A stretch of DNA of 41,673 nucleotides from Paenibacillus sp. GSMTC-2017 (GTDB lineage: Bacteria; Bacillota; Bacilli; Paenibacillales; Paenibacillaceae). The position numbers were made by a program, and so were the translations under genes. Shown one piece after another: positions 1-7,564 of the stretch. The first letter of the stretch is position 1, and every line of letters begins with the position of its first letter. The notes beneath the pieces are model-generated. The model ran no database searches, was not told where the DNA came from, and saw only the letters and a program-made list of their open reading frames with translations. The stretch spans positions 1 through 41,673 of the forward strand of contig NZ_JAECMT010000011.1 in NCBI RefSeq assembly GCF_016019935.1, in the 5' to 3' direction.

Positions 1-124
1 GTGTTACTCACCCGTCCGCCGCTAACCATCAGAAGTGCAAGCACTTCATCAAGTCCGCTCGACTTGCATGTATTAGGCACGCCGCCAGCGTTCGTCCTGA
101 GCCAGGATCAAACTCTCCAAATTA
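1..124 (-). rRNA. rrs: 16S rRNA, 5' end (partial, runs off the left edge)
   Basis: The reverse complement carries the universal 5' 16S sequence GAGAGTTTGATCCTGGCTCA followed by the conserved 'gacgaacgctggcggcgtgcc' block, then the V1 stem gaagtgcttgcacttc, which resembles Paenibacillus. Only about 124 nt are inside the window. The exact mature 5' end, placed at about 124, is inferred from Bacillus 16S ends. Confidence 0.97.
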
Positions 125-135
125 GAAGTTTTATT

Positions 136-162
136 ACTTGGCAAAGCCAATGATAAAATCTT
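136..162. repeat. rrn leader repeat, copy 1
   Basis: This 27-nt unit begins acttggcaaagccaatga and recurs at 377-403 with three differences. Each copy contains a small hairpin (ttggc, 3-nt loop, gccaa), which suggests a paired structure in the leader RNA. Confidence 0.7.
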
Positions 163-376
163 CAAGGTGTTTGACTTGCTCATTACTTATACCGCATTGG
201 AAATCAAGATTTCCAATCGGCGTTTCAATCAACCTCTAATCGCGGTCGCTCATCGCTGAGTTACTTCGATAAAGATTGAAACATATTGCTTTTTCATTAC
301 ATCCGTTAGGATCAATGAGGCAGTTTCGCTCGTTGTTCAGTTTTCAAAGATCAATCCATCTTGATCAAGTTTTCTT

Positions 377-403
377 ACTTGGCAGAGCCAATGAGAAAAT
401 CTT
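377..403. repeat. rrn leader repeat, copy 2
   Basis: Begins acttggcagagccaatga. It is a near-identical partner of 136-162. The loop base changes (aaa to aga) while both stem arms are kept. Confidence 0.7.
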
Positions 404-449
404 GTTTGTTTCGTTCTTGTTTCCCGGTGTATTTCTTGGCCGGAACAAT

Positions 450-510
450 AATATAACATGCGTTTGTCCACTAATGCAAGCTTTTTTTTAAAAAAAGCTT
501 AAAAAACTTA
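450..510 (-). promoter_or_regulatory. rRNA operon promoter with UP-like element
   Basis: On the minus strand a -35 TTGCAT (474-479) and a -10 TATATT (450-455) are separated by 18 bp. Directly upstream (480-510) are long T and A tracts forming aagctttttttt/aaaaaaagctt, as expected for an UP element that binds the RNA polymerase alpha subunit at strong rRNA promoters. Transcription would start near 443. This is read by eye and not mapped. Confidence 0.6.
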
Positions 511-747
511 AAACACACCGTCTACTGACTATCCAATATGCGTCCTATTCATAAAACGCAATTAAGTCATTGCGAAACAAAATTACAGGTTCTAAAATTT
601 TCTTTCATTATAGTAGCGATATAACTCATTCTTTGGATGAACCTATTCGCCGTCCCACGCTCTTCCTTTTATACAAACTACTATCACTACCACAATATAA
701 GTTAGCACGATAGGAATACTATTTTTAGCTGTCTTCGGGATTATTTA
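511..747. other. Intergenic, no gene seen
   Basis: AT-rich spacer between the rrn promoter and the stop codon of the PQQ lipoprotein gene. It may hold additional rrn promoters or the terminator of the lipoprotein gene, but no convincing hairpin or box was found. Confidence 0.5.
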
Positions 748-3030
748 TCAGTCTTCTAACTCGTTCACATTCAACTTAGAGAAATATCCATTTGCAGAAC
801 CGAGGTAAATAATATCTCCATCACGATTCAACAGTCCACTCCACAGAACCGAGTCCCGCCCTTCAGGATAACCAAAACGAACGTCATGAATACGGCTTTT
901 TATACTCCCATCTTCTTTGTTAATATGAAATAACTCATCTCCGAGCAAAAATAACAATGGTTCCGTTAGCAATACTCTAGTTAAGAAAGGTGGATTCAAA
1001 TGACCAAGTCCAATTATCGACGTCTGCCAAACGACTCGACCCGTCCATTTATCTATAGCGCTAGGAACACCATCAATCTCTAGAAATATACGATCACCTT
1101 CTATTTTAGCGTTAGACGCCCGACCGGATACTGTCCATAATATTTTTTCTTCAAATACATCATAGAACGAAGTTTCAAATGTTCTCCCTTCCTTAAGATG
1201 AGGAGCATCAACAGTAGCTTCAACGAGTACATATTGGTCATCGACAACCTCAACATCACCATTAAGTTTCAATTCATAACGCGATAAAATGTTACCCGAT
1301 CTTAAATCTATTAACGATAAATTGTCTCCATGCTTCTTCAATAGATAAGGCATATTAGCCTGTAAGGGCTTTCCCTTTCTCTCTTCAAAATCTATTGTTA
1401 CCTTCTGTTTCACTTCAGACCAAGGTGCGTCTAAACTCAGTTCCCATTGAACATTACCGGTTTGGAGGTGCACCGCAAATAGAAATTGTTGTTGTTGCAC
1501 GAGTACATAAGGGTCTCTTCGCTTCTCATTTAATATTTCAAACTGCTCCTTATAAGATTTCTCCCATTTCACTTTTCCTGTTCGTGTATCCAAAACAATA
1601 ATTAGGCCGTCTTCTTCGAAAGTTTCTCTACTTAAAATGATAACATTGTCTCCACTACTCATTTTCCACCTACCAACAGGCTCTAGTGGAAGCTCATAGG
1701 TCCATAATGTTTTTCCATCCGATAAACGTATATGCCTAACACGATACAGATAGCTTTTACTCTCACTATCATAAGGAGTATAAACCGTCATATTTTCACC
1801 CTTTTCATCCAAAATAGTGGTTGACCAAGCAGGACCAGCATCTATCTGCCACAGTTTTTTACCCGTGCGCTGGTCTAAAGCATATAAGTTGGAGGCGTAA
1901 TGCATGCCACTGAATCCTCCGTCATCCCCTCTAACTATTACAACGTCATCAGTTACTGCTTCTAAATACGCAAACCGTAAAGTTCCTCTATTTCTCCAAT
2001 TCCAGTCCACTTCAGTTGATGAGGGGAGAGCTGATTGAAGATCAAATATGCGAATATTTGAATCATTGTCGCGGTTAGTTGTTACCTGATCGTTTCGCGT
2101 AATTGGTAATATCCATCGCCATTCTTCAAGCGTCTTTTCTATAGAAAAGCTCAATGAAAGGTGGAAGTTTTCCTGCTCGTACCTCCATATTTCACCATAA
2201 CCCTCTGATACATTCTCATAAATCAAACTATATGCTTTTTCAACTATATCAGGCTGTCCAAGTAATTGTTTCACGACGGATTGCTTTACCCCTATTTGAA
2301 AAATATCTTCTGTTAGTTGCTGTACACCCATTAACGAAATATCGCTTACATCCCCTAAATTCACTTCTGTTACTTCTTCCTTTTCAGCTATATCTGACTC
2401 ATGAACCCATAACATAACAGGAGCATAATCCCCATTTTCATTGTAAAAATGTTCAGGGTAGATAGGTACGCCATACCATTCTTTCCACTTGTGTACGCTG
2501 TATAATGGTTCGTCGATTTTCGTTATCTCTCGCTTCCATTCGCTCATTGGAAACAACGAAAGTTTTGCACTCTTTTTCACCGTAATTCGGGTCAGAGCCT
2601 CTTCCCTTATATCATTAACGGCAAGGATACTATACCAAGTTGGAATCCATATTTGCTCATTAGCAGCAGTTGTTAAGGACATTAAATCACCGTCGTATGT
2701 TAATAAATCATAGGAATCACCGGTTAGTCCGTAATAATAAATTTCAGTTGGAATTTGAAAATGGATGGGCTTTTCTTTGAAAATAGGAGCTGAGAACTTT
2801 AACATCACCTTTTCTTTAATGTCTTGTGATTCAGTTACTCGTTGATTTAATGAAGTTGTTTGCGGAATAGAAGACGTGTCCGATGGATTTTCAATTACTT
2901 TAATAGACGGCTTTACAGTTTGGATTCCCACTTCCGATTGTCTCATACACCCTACGAATAAAATGACACCGACAACCATTATGACTATACACCAGAAGAC
3001 ATGTAATCGTGATGTAACCCAGTATCCCAC
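748..3030 (-). CDS. PQQ-like beta-propeller lipoprotein with SH3-like and BamE-like regions
   Basis: A 760-residue predicted extracytoplasmic protein. Residues 11-28 form a hydrophobic signal ending in LFVGC, a near-consensus lipobox with Cys28 as the lipidation site. Residues ~120-215 resemble a bacterial SH3 segment. Residues ~250-310 (VVKQLLGQPDIV, then EIWRYE) resemble a SmpA/BamE fold. The C-terminal ~400 residues carry repeated PQQ-propeller strands (GKKLWQID, GKTLWTYEL, GKVKWEKS, GNVQWELSL, GRVVWQTS). The start is GTG with GGAGG seven bases upstream. Propellers of this kind are usually scaffolds; enzymatic PQQ binding is not supported. Function unknown, possibly cell-envelope assembly or sensing. 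It appears monocistronic, because a minus-strand terminator (3147-3183) lies upstream. Confidence 0.85.
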   Translation of the reverse strand: MGYWVTSRLHVFWCIVIMVVGVILFVGCMRQSEVGIQTVKPSIKVIENPSDTSSIPQTTSLNQRVTESQDIKEKVMLKFSAPIFKEKPIHFQIPTEIYYYGLTGDSYDLLTYDGDLMSLTTAANEQIWIPTWYSILAVNDIREEALTRITVKKSAKLSLFPMSEWKREITKIDEPLYSVHKWKEWYGVPIYPEHFYNENGDYAPVMLWVHESDIAEKEEVTEVNLGDVSDISLMGVQQLTEDIFQIGVKQSVVKQLLGQPDIVEKAYSLIYENVSEGYGEIWRYEQENFHLSLSFSIEKTLEEWRWILPITRNDQVTTNRDNDSNIRIFDLQSALPSSTEVDWNWRNRGTLRFAYLEAVTDDVVIVRGDDGGFSGMHYASNLYALDQRTGKKLWQIDAGPAWSTTILDEKGENMTVYTPYDSESKSYLYRVRHIRLSDGKTLWTYELPLEPVGRWKMSSGDNVIILSRETFEEDGLIIVLDTRTGKVKWEKSYKEQFEILNEKRRDPYVLVQQQQFLFAVHLQTGNVQWELSLDAPWSEVKQKVTIDFEERKGKPLQANMPYLLKKHGDNLSLIDLRSGNILSRYELKLNGDVEVVDDQYVLVEATVDAPHLKEGRTFETSFYDVFEEKILWTVSGRASNAKIEGDRIFLEIDGVPSAIDKWTGRVVWQTSIIGLGHLNPPFLTRVLLTEPLLFLLGDELFHINKEDGSIKSRIHDVRFGYPEGRDSVLWSGLLNRDGDIIYLGSANGYFSKLNVNELED

Positions 3031-3146
3031 TTACAACCCTCCATTCTTTTCCAATTAGACGAATGGATTGATTAAAATGTTTCCACTCTTAATAGAGTGA
3101 GATAACTCTCAAATAAATGATAGACCTACTGTTCAGCTAGCATTGA

Positions 3147-3183
3147 CAAAAAAAGATCCACAACCAATCGTGGTTGTAGATCT
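3147..3183 (-). terminator. Rho-independent terminator
   Basis: On the minus strand an inverted repeat (agatctacaacca / tggttgtggatct, one G-T mismatch) is followed by seven T residues. It lies about 200 nt beyond the stop of the alpha/beta hydrolase gene and insulates the PQQ lipoprotein gene from it. Confidence 0.8.
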
Positions 3184-3381
3184 ACATAATGAAGTTTCTC
3201 CCTCATTTAGTTAACCTCTAATTAAAGCACTCGCTTCGCAAAAGGAATCATTCAAAAAAACCGCTAGAGTAAAACACACACTGATTTGTCCAGCCTACGA
3301 TAACAGACGGGTGTTTCTTATTTCCCATTCTTGATGAATTGGGGAAAATCCACCCTGTTGATTGTTTTTACAACTTCTAGA
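3184..3381. other. Intergenic, no gene seen
   Basis: Spacer between the terminator and the hydrolase stop. A weak minus-strand hairpin (aaacac near 3313 / gtgttt near 3272) might be an additional terminator. Nothing else is recognisable. The whole gene-free stretch is 3031-3381; its left part would hold the PQQ lipoprotein promoter, which I could not define. Confidence 0.4.
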
Positions 3382-4443
3382 TCAGGGATTCCGACGTTTA
3401 CGTTTGACGACAAACAGCCCAATGAAAATGACCATTGCGACCAGGACAATTCCGCTTATCCACTTGAAGCTTTGCAAATCATCATTCTTTGTAACGGGCT
3501 CATTGGTAACGCCCTTCTCTTTGTTATGCTCTTGCTCCATCTTATCTGAATCTGTTGCAGTTTGGTTATTCCCTGATTCAGTACTTTTCCCGTCGGGATC
3601 TCCAAGCGTTCGTAAGAAGAAAGCCCAGAGCTTGTCAGACAACTGCTTTCCTTGAGTTCTATCAACGATTTTCTCTGTGCCATACTGCCTCCCTTGATTG
3701 GTATCGGAGAGCATGTCTGTACCATGATAGGATTCATCGATGACGACCCATTCCTTCTGCTTGGAAGCGGAAGCCTTATATAAAGCTTCAACCTCAGAGT
3801 AGTAGTCTCCAGTCGGATCTTTGGTTGAGACTGCGAAAAACGAAGGTACATGGACATTCTTTATGGCTTCAACCGCGTTAAGACTGGCGCCATCGCCCAT
3901 CGAACGCGGCGATGACAGAATTGCAAGACCTGCAAGTTGTGGAATGTGGGGTGCCGCTATCGCTGATGAGGTACCGCCAACTGATGCTCCGGCCGAGACA
4001 ATTTTGGTAACACCCCGATCGGTAAGCACCTTAGCTGCCGCCAGCACATCGAGATCCTCACGAGTGAAAGGTTTTCCGTAACCTTCCTCGTTCGGATTAT
4101 TGTATCGATAGCTCCACAAAATAACCTGATAACCGTGGTCTGCCAATTTCTCCGCAAATGGCAGCCAGCTGCACACATCCCAGCCGCTAGCATGACCCAA
4201 CGTGACTCCTTTAGAGCCTTCTCCGAGCAGAAGTCCCGATAACAAGACCCCGTCCGAGGTTTTAAACTGCACTGCTTTGTCCTTCAATTTAGTAGGTATA
4301 CAGGCATCGAGAGGCACCGAACTTCCTGTTGCTACAATTGACGAAGATTGATTGTTCGAATTTGCCTGTACAGAAGTCCCGAACATTGTAATACTCATCG
4401 TTATAATCATTATCAATAATATATCGCGTCTAGTTTTTTTCAT
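3382..4443 (-). CDS. Exported alpha/beta hydrolase with C-terminal membrane anchor
   Basis: About 353 residues when started at the ATG of MKKTRRD. The GGAG lies 8 nt before that ATG, whereas the in-frame GTG three codons earlier overlaps it. An N-terminal hydrophobic signal is followed by a dienelactone-hydrolase-like core. The nucleophile elbow is GASVGG (Ser154), with candidate catalytic Asp in the KDPTGDY stretch and His in SYHGTDM. After an acidic, Gln/Asn-rich linker comes one transmembrane helix (ISGIVLVAMVIFIGLFVV) and the tail KRKRRNP. There is no LPXTG motif, so it is probably membrane-tethered with the catalytic domain outside. Substrate unknown. It stands alone, with its own terminator downstream. 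Confidence 0.85.
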   Translation of the reverse strand: MKKTRRDILLIMIITMSITMFGTSVQANSNNQSSSIVATGSSVPLDACIPTKLKDKAVQFKTSDGVLLSGLLLGEGSKGVTLGHASGWDVCSWLPFAEKLADHGYQVILWSYRYNNPNEEGYGKPFTREDLDVLAAAKVLTDRGVTKIVSAGASVGGTSSAIAAPHIPQLAGLAILSSPRSMGDGASLNAVEAIKNVHVPSFFAVSTKDPTGDYYSEVEALYKASASKQKEWVVIDESYHGTDMLSDTNQGRQYGTEKIVDRTQGKQLSDKLWAFFLRTLGDPDGKSTESGNNQTATDSDKMEQEHNKEKGVTNEPVTKNDDLQSFKWISGIVLVAMVIFIGLFVVKRKRRNP

Positions 4444-4553
4444 GATGTACACTCCTATGTTGTAAACTAAAAACTACGTACCATTTCTTATTCATTCAAA
4501 TAAATCGTCCCGCTATTTTGTATAAACTTCGCTATCGCTTCTGCTGATTTCGA

Positions 4554-5699
4554 TCAATAATTTGTACGAATCTTACCACCATCCTGCAAAGGATGACTGC
4601 TCTCCAAAATGATCGTATTCATTGCAAAATCTTCAACTGCTGATTCATGTTCATTGGAATCAATAACAGTAATGGATACTCTGCGAGCATAAAACGTATT
4701 GCCTAGTGGACCCTGCTTCCCTTCAACGATATAAACATACGATCCGCTGCCATCCTCATGTATCGCCTTATTAGGCAACAAAAGTATTTCCTCTTCTGTC
4801 TTGTTTACTAAATCGACAACTACACTATCCCCATTACGTGCTTCAAAATCATTAATAGTTATTAAAATACGCTTCATCGGAACGATAGCAACAGCATCCT
4901 CATTTTCTGCAATTCCACTATTAACGGCATTCGTATTTTCTATCTCTGCAATAACTCCTTCAACCTTTTTATTCCCTGCAGTACTCGATATATTTACCGC
5001 TATCTTTTCTTTTAGCTTGAGATTAGCTGTCACTTTGGCTGGTGCTGTAAATTCAAATTCCAACCCTTTATTCCCGTTTGCAAGTATTATATCTGCCCCT
5101 TCATTTGATGCATTTAAACCTTCCACAGCATTAACTTTTATTACGATACCAGTAAATGGAGCAATCAATTTACTATTACTGACTAACTCGTTTTGTAACT
5201 GCTCAATTTTTCTGTTCATCGTTTTTATTTCGATCTCTTCCATTTGCATATCTCGTTTAGCGTTGCGGATTATAGTTTCATCACCGTTTATTGTTGCCTC
5301 CTTAAATAGATGCTGCGACTCTTCCGCTCCCAGCTTCAATTTTTGCAGATTTGCTTGTTCATCTTCTATTTGTTGTTCAGCTTCCTTACTGTCATAGACA
5401 ACTAACGTGTCCCCTTTTTTTACGAGGTCACCCTCCTTGACAGCAATATTCGTTACTTTCCATCCCATCGTATTCATTAAAGGAAACTCATCTCTATATT
5501 TCAGCACACCACTTCCTTGATATCTATGAACCAACTCCCCATTACGAGCTTCTACAGTTGCTACTTTGGGCAAAGTTAGAGACAGCAACGTGTTGCTAAA
5601 TAGTGTAAATAGCAATAACATTCCTATAAAACAGCCAAACAAAATACGAAGCATTCTTTTATGACCACTCTTAGTTCCTTCGGCTTGCAACAATACCAT
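4554..5699 (-). CDS. Membrane fusion protein (HlyD/YknX-like periplasmic-adaptor family)
   Basis: A 381-residue protein with one N-terminal membrane helix (about residues 16-44), a beta-barrel/lipoyl half (GWKVTNIAVKEGDLVKKGDT), a coiled-coil hairpin of about 75 residues rich in Glu/Lys/Gln, the second lipoyl half (LIAPFTGIVIKVN) and C-terminal beta-barrel domains. Family members couple ABC or RND exporters to the cell envelope. No exporter lies beside it: it is the last gene of a sugar-type importer cluster, 7 bp after the second permease. GGAG touches the ATG, so translation may instead start at the TTG two codons later (5693). A role with a remote exporter or as an accessory of the neighbouring permeases is inference. 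Confidence 0.87.
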   Translation of the reverse strand: MVLLQAEGTKSGHKRMLRILFGCFIGMLLLFTLFSNTLLSLTLPKVATVEARNGELVHRYQGSGVLKYRDEFPLMNTMGWKVTNIAVKEGDLVKKGDTLVVYDSKEAEQQIEDEQANLQKLKLGAEESQHLFKEATINGDETIIRNAKRDMQMEEIEIKTMNRKIEQLQNELVSNSKLIAPFTGIVIKVNAVEGLNASNEGADIILANGNKGLEFEFTAPAKVTANLKLKEKIAVNISSTAGNKKVEGVIAEIENTNAVNSGIAENEDAVAIVPMKRILITINDFEARNGDSVVVDLVNKTEEEILLLPNKAIHEDGSGSYVYIVEGKQGPLGNTFYARRVSITVIDSNEHESAVEDFAMNTIILESSHPLQDGGKIRTNY

Positions 5700-5706
5700 C
5701 TCCTCT

Positions 5707-6585
5707 CTACCCTTTTATACCTGAAAGTTGGACACCTTCAACAAAATAAGATTCAGCATACAAATACAAAAACACCATTGGGGTCATATATAAGACAGAG
5801 GCTGCAAATGCAACACCTCTAGCTTCTTCATTAATTCGTGACAAATAAAGGGATAATGGCTGTTTGAATGCATCCTCCAAAAAAATAAGCGGTTGCTCGA
5901 TCATATTCCAATTGTCGACAAACAACAAAACAACTAGTGCAGCAATACCCGGCCCAATAAGCGGAACGATAATACTATAAAAAATGCGGAAATGACCTGC
6001 ACCATCGATCTTAGCTGCTTCAATATACGAAGTCGGAATATGAAGCATAAATTGCCTTAGCATAAACACCCCAAATGCGCTGAATATTCCCGGCAAAATA
6101 AGTGAAGAGGAGGTATTCATCATTCCTAGTTTCTCTACAATGATATAGTTAGGAACTAAGGTGACTTGAAAGGGCATTAACATCGTCATTAAATAGATGA
6201 GAAACATTCCGTCTCGACCCTTGAATCTAAGTTTGGCAAAAGCATATGCAGCAAGGGAAGCAACGAGCACTTGCCCTACAATAATCGGTACAACGATAAA
6301 TATGGAATTCCAATACATTTGCAGAAATACAGGTGTTTGAACCAGTACTGCAGCAAATTGCTTAAATGATATCCAATCGGGAATAAGCTTTAAGTTAATA
6401 AAACCATCACTACCACCTGATTCAACCTCTACCATCTCGCCAATTAACTTATAGTTGTATTTGATCTCTTCCTCTGACATAAAAGAGTTTGCTACCGTAA
6501 ATAGAATCGGAAATAACATTATTAAAGCAACTGTTCCCATCAGAACAGTTAATAAAACTTTTCTTAAGATCCCTATTTTGTTCAC
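5707..6585 (-). CDS. Carbohydrate ABC transporter permease (MalG/CUT1-like)
   Basis: A 292-residue inner-membrane permease with about six hydrophobic segments. The EAA loop that contacts the ATPase is visible as SYIEAAKIDGAGHFRIFYSI at about residues 188-206, followed by PLIGPG. The length and the loop before the last two helices fit the MalG-type CUT1 family. An unusual feature is the ~40-residue extracytoplasmic stretch after the first helix (KYNYKLIGEMVEVESGGSDG). The start is GTG, preceded immediately by a G-run with very short spacing, and an in-frame stop lies two codons upstream, so the start is somewhat uncertain. It pairs with the upstream permease, 10 bp away. Confidence 0.92.
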   Translation of the reverse strand: MNKIGILRKVLLTVLMGTVALIMLFPILFTVANSFMSEEEIKYNYKLIGEMVEVESGGSDGFINLKLIPDWISFKQFAAVLVQTPVFLQMYWNSIFIVVPIIVGQVLVASLAAYAFAKLRFKGRDGMFLIYLMTMLMPFQVTLVPNYIIVEKLGMMNTSSSLILPGIFSAFGVFMLRQFMLHIPTSYIEAAKIDGAGHFRIFYSIIVPLIGPGIAALVVLLFVDNWNMIEQPLIFLEDAFKQPLSLYLSRINEEARGVAFAASVLYMTPMVFLYLYAESYFVEGVQLSGIKG

Positions 6586-6595
6586 CCCCTAGATG

Positions 6596-7492
6596 CTAAT
6601 CAATAAATTTTCGGAAACGGCGCTCAAAATACAACATCCCCGATACAAGCAATAGAATACCTGCGACCATTAACGTCGCAGCAGCTGTAAGTTTTTGTAC
6701 ATCGAGTGACATGAACATATTGTTCATATAATGTTGGAGCATATAGATGCGGTCATGCGGATAGTCACCTGCAATCAGGTACGTTTCCCGAAATACTTTG
6801 AAAGAATTAATAATCGACATGAGCGTAACAAAAAACATCGTTGGCGTTAAATACACTAGCGTAATATGAAGCAATTTATGAAGTCTCCCAGCACCCTCTA
6901 TATCAGCTGTTTCATAATAATCCCGTGGAATGCTTTGTAGTCCCGCAAGAAATAAAATGATGTTGTAGCCAACGTTTTTCCACATATAAACAAATACAAG
7001 CACACCCATCGACCAATCTGATTTCATCCAGTCAATTCGATCTATCGAAAAGTTCTGCAACAGTTTATTTATCGTTCCATTCCAATCAAATAACACTTCC
7101 CAAATCATGACGATAGATGCGATGGGTACAACAAGCGGCATAACAAATGCAGTTTGCAGCCCTTTGCGGATAAAAATCTTTTGATTCAAAATAATAGCAA
7201 ACAACAGGGACAACGCAATAATGAGTGGTACACTCACACCTGTAAATAACATCGTATTGTTTACAGCCTTCCGGAAAGAACTGCTTTCCATTAGTTCTTT
7301 ATAGTTGTCCATGCCAACAAAAGAACCATCCACAACGTTATCTTGAAAGGAATAAAAAAATCCCATTACAAAGGGTATGACATAAAATAGTGCAAAACCA
7401 GCCAAGCTTGGAGCCAAAAAGAGAAAAGCAATGACACTATCTCTTCTCATTACCTTTGCTCCTTTTCTCCATATGCGAGCAGTCACTTTCAT
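6596..7492 (-). CDS. Carbohydrate ABC transporter permease (MalF/UgpA-like)
   Basis: About 298 residues, with six or so membrane helices starting at VIAFLFLAPSLAGFALFYVI. The EAA motif appears as YYETADIEGAGRLHKLLHI followed by LTPTMFF. I placed the start at the ATG of MKVTARIW (7492). The longer ORF would begin inside the stem of the preceding terminator hairpin, and AAGGTGGG lies just ahead of the internal ATG. With the second permease it forms the membrane channel of a CUT1-type importer. No nucleotide-binding subunit is encoded nearby, so a shared MsmX/MsmK-like ATPase elsewhere would have to energise it (inference from the family). Confidence 0.92.
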   Translation of the reverse strand: MKVTARIWRKGAKVMRRDSVIAFLFLAPSLAGFALFYVIPFVMGFFYSFQDNVVDGSFVGMDNYKELMESSSFRKAVNNTMLFTGVSVPLIIALSLLFAIILNQKIFIRKGLQTAFVMPLVVPIASIVMIWEVLFDWNGTINKLLQNFSIDRIDWMKSDWSMGVLVFVYMWKNVGYNIILFLAGLQSIPRDYYETADIEGAGRLHKLLHITLVYLTPTMFFVTLMSIINSFKVFRETYLIAGDYPHDRIYMLQHYMNNMFMSLDVQKLTAAATLMVAGILLLVSGMLYFERRFRKFID

Positions 7493-7513
7493 CCACCCAC
7501 CTTTCCGTGTTCT

Positions 7514-7549
7514 AGAAAAAAACAAACCTTGAACTCCCGCTCAAGGTTT
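7514..7549 (-). terminator. Intra-operon terminator/attenuator behind the binding-protein gene
   Basis: The minus strand reads aaaccttga, an 8-nt loop, tcaaggttt, then GTTTTTTTC. The perfect 9-bp stem and T tract lie only 15 bp after the stop of the solute-binding protein and before the first permease. Partial readthrough would give more binding protein than permease, as is usual for such importers. Confidence 0.85.
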
Positions 7550-7564
7550 ATTACAAACCATTTC

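Larger units (their letters stand above)
125..449 (-). ncRNA. rRNA operon leader (pre-16S 5' spacer)
   Basis: About 320 nt lie between the inferred transcription start and the 16S gene. At 327-350 the minus strand reads tctttgaaaactgaacaacg, the leader motif found ahead of rRNA genes in many Bacilli and likely involved in antitermination or RNase III processing. Two direct repeats (136-162 and 377-403) sit in the leader. No protein-coding gene is credible here. Confidence 0.75.

Noticed and set aside
276..491. Plus-strand ORF in the rrn leader
   Set aside because: It overlaps the rRNA promoter and leader on the opposite strand, has no Shine-Dalgarno and consists of low-complexity residues.
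479..500. A/T-tract palindrome read as a terminator
   Set aside because: It lies directly upstream of a good rrn -35 box, so an UP element is more likely than a terminator.
3456..3857. 133-codon minus-strand ORF inside the alpha/beta hydrolase gene
   Set aside because: Shadow frame of the hydrolase; the hydrolase frame holds the catalytic motifs and the ribosome-binding site.
4801..5397. 198-codon plus-strand ORF inside the membrane-fusion gene
   Set aside because: Antisense shadow: the Ser/Ile/Phe-rich product mirrors the codon pattern of the opposite gene and lacks a ribosome-binding site.
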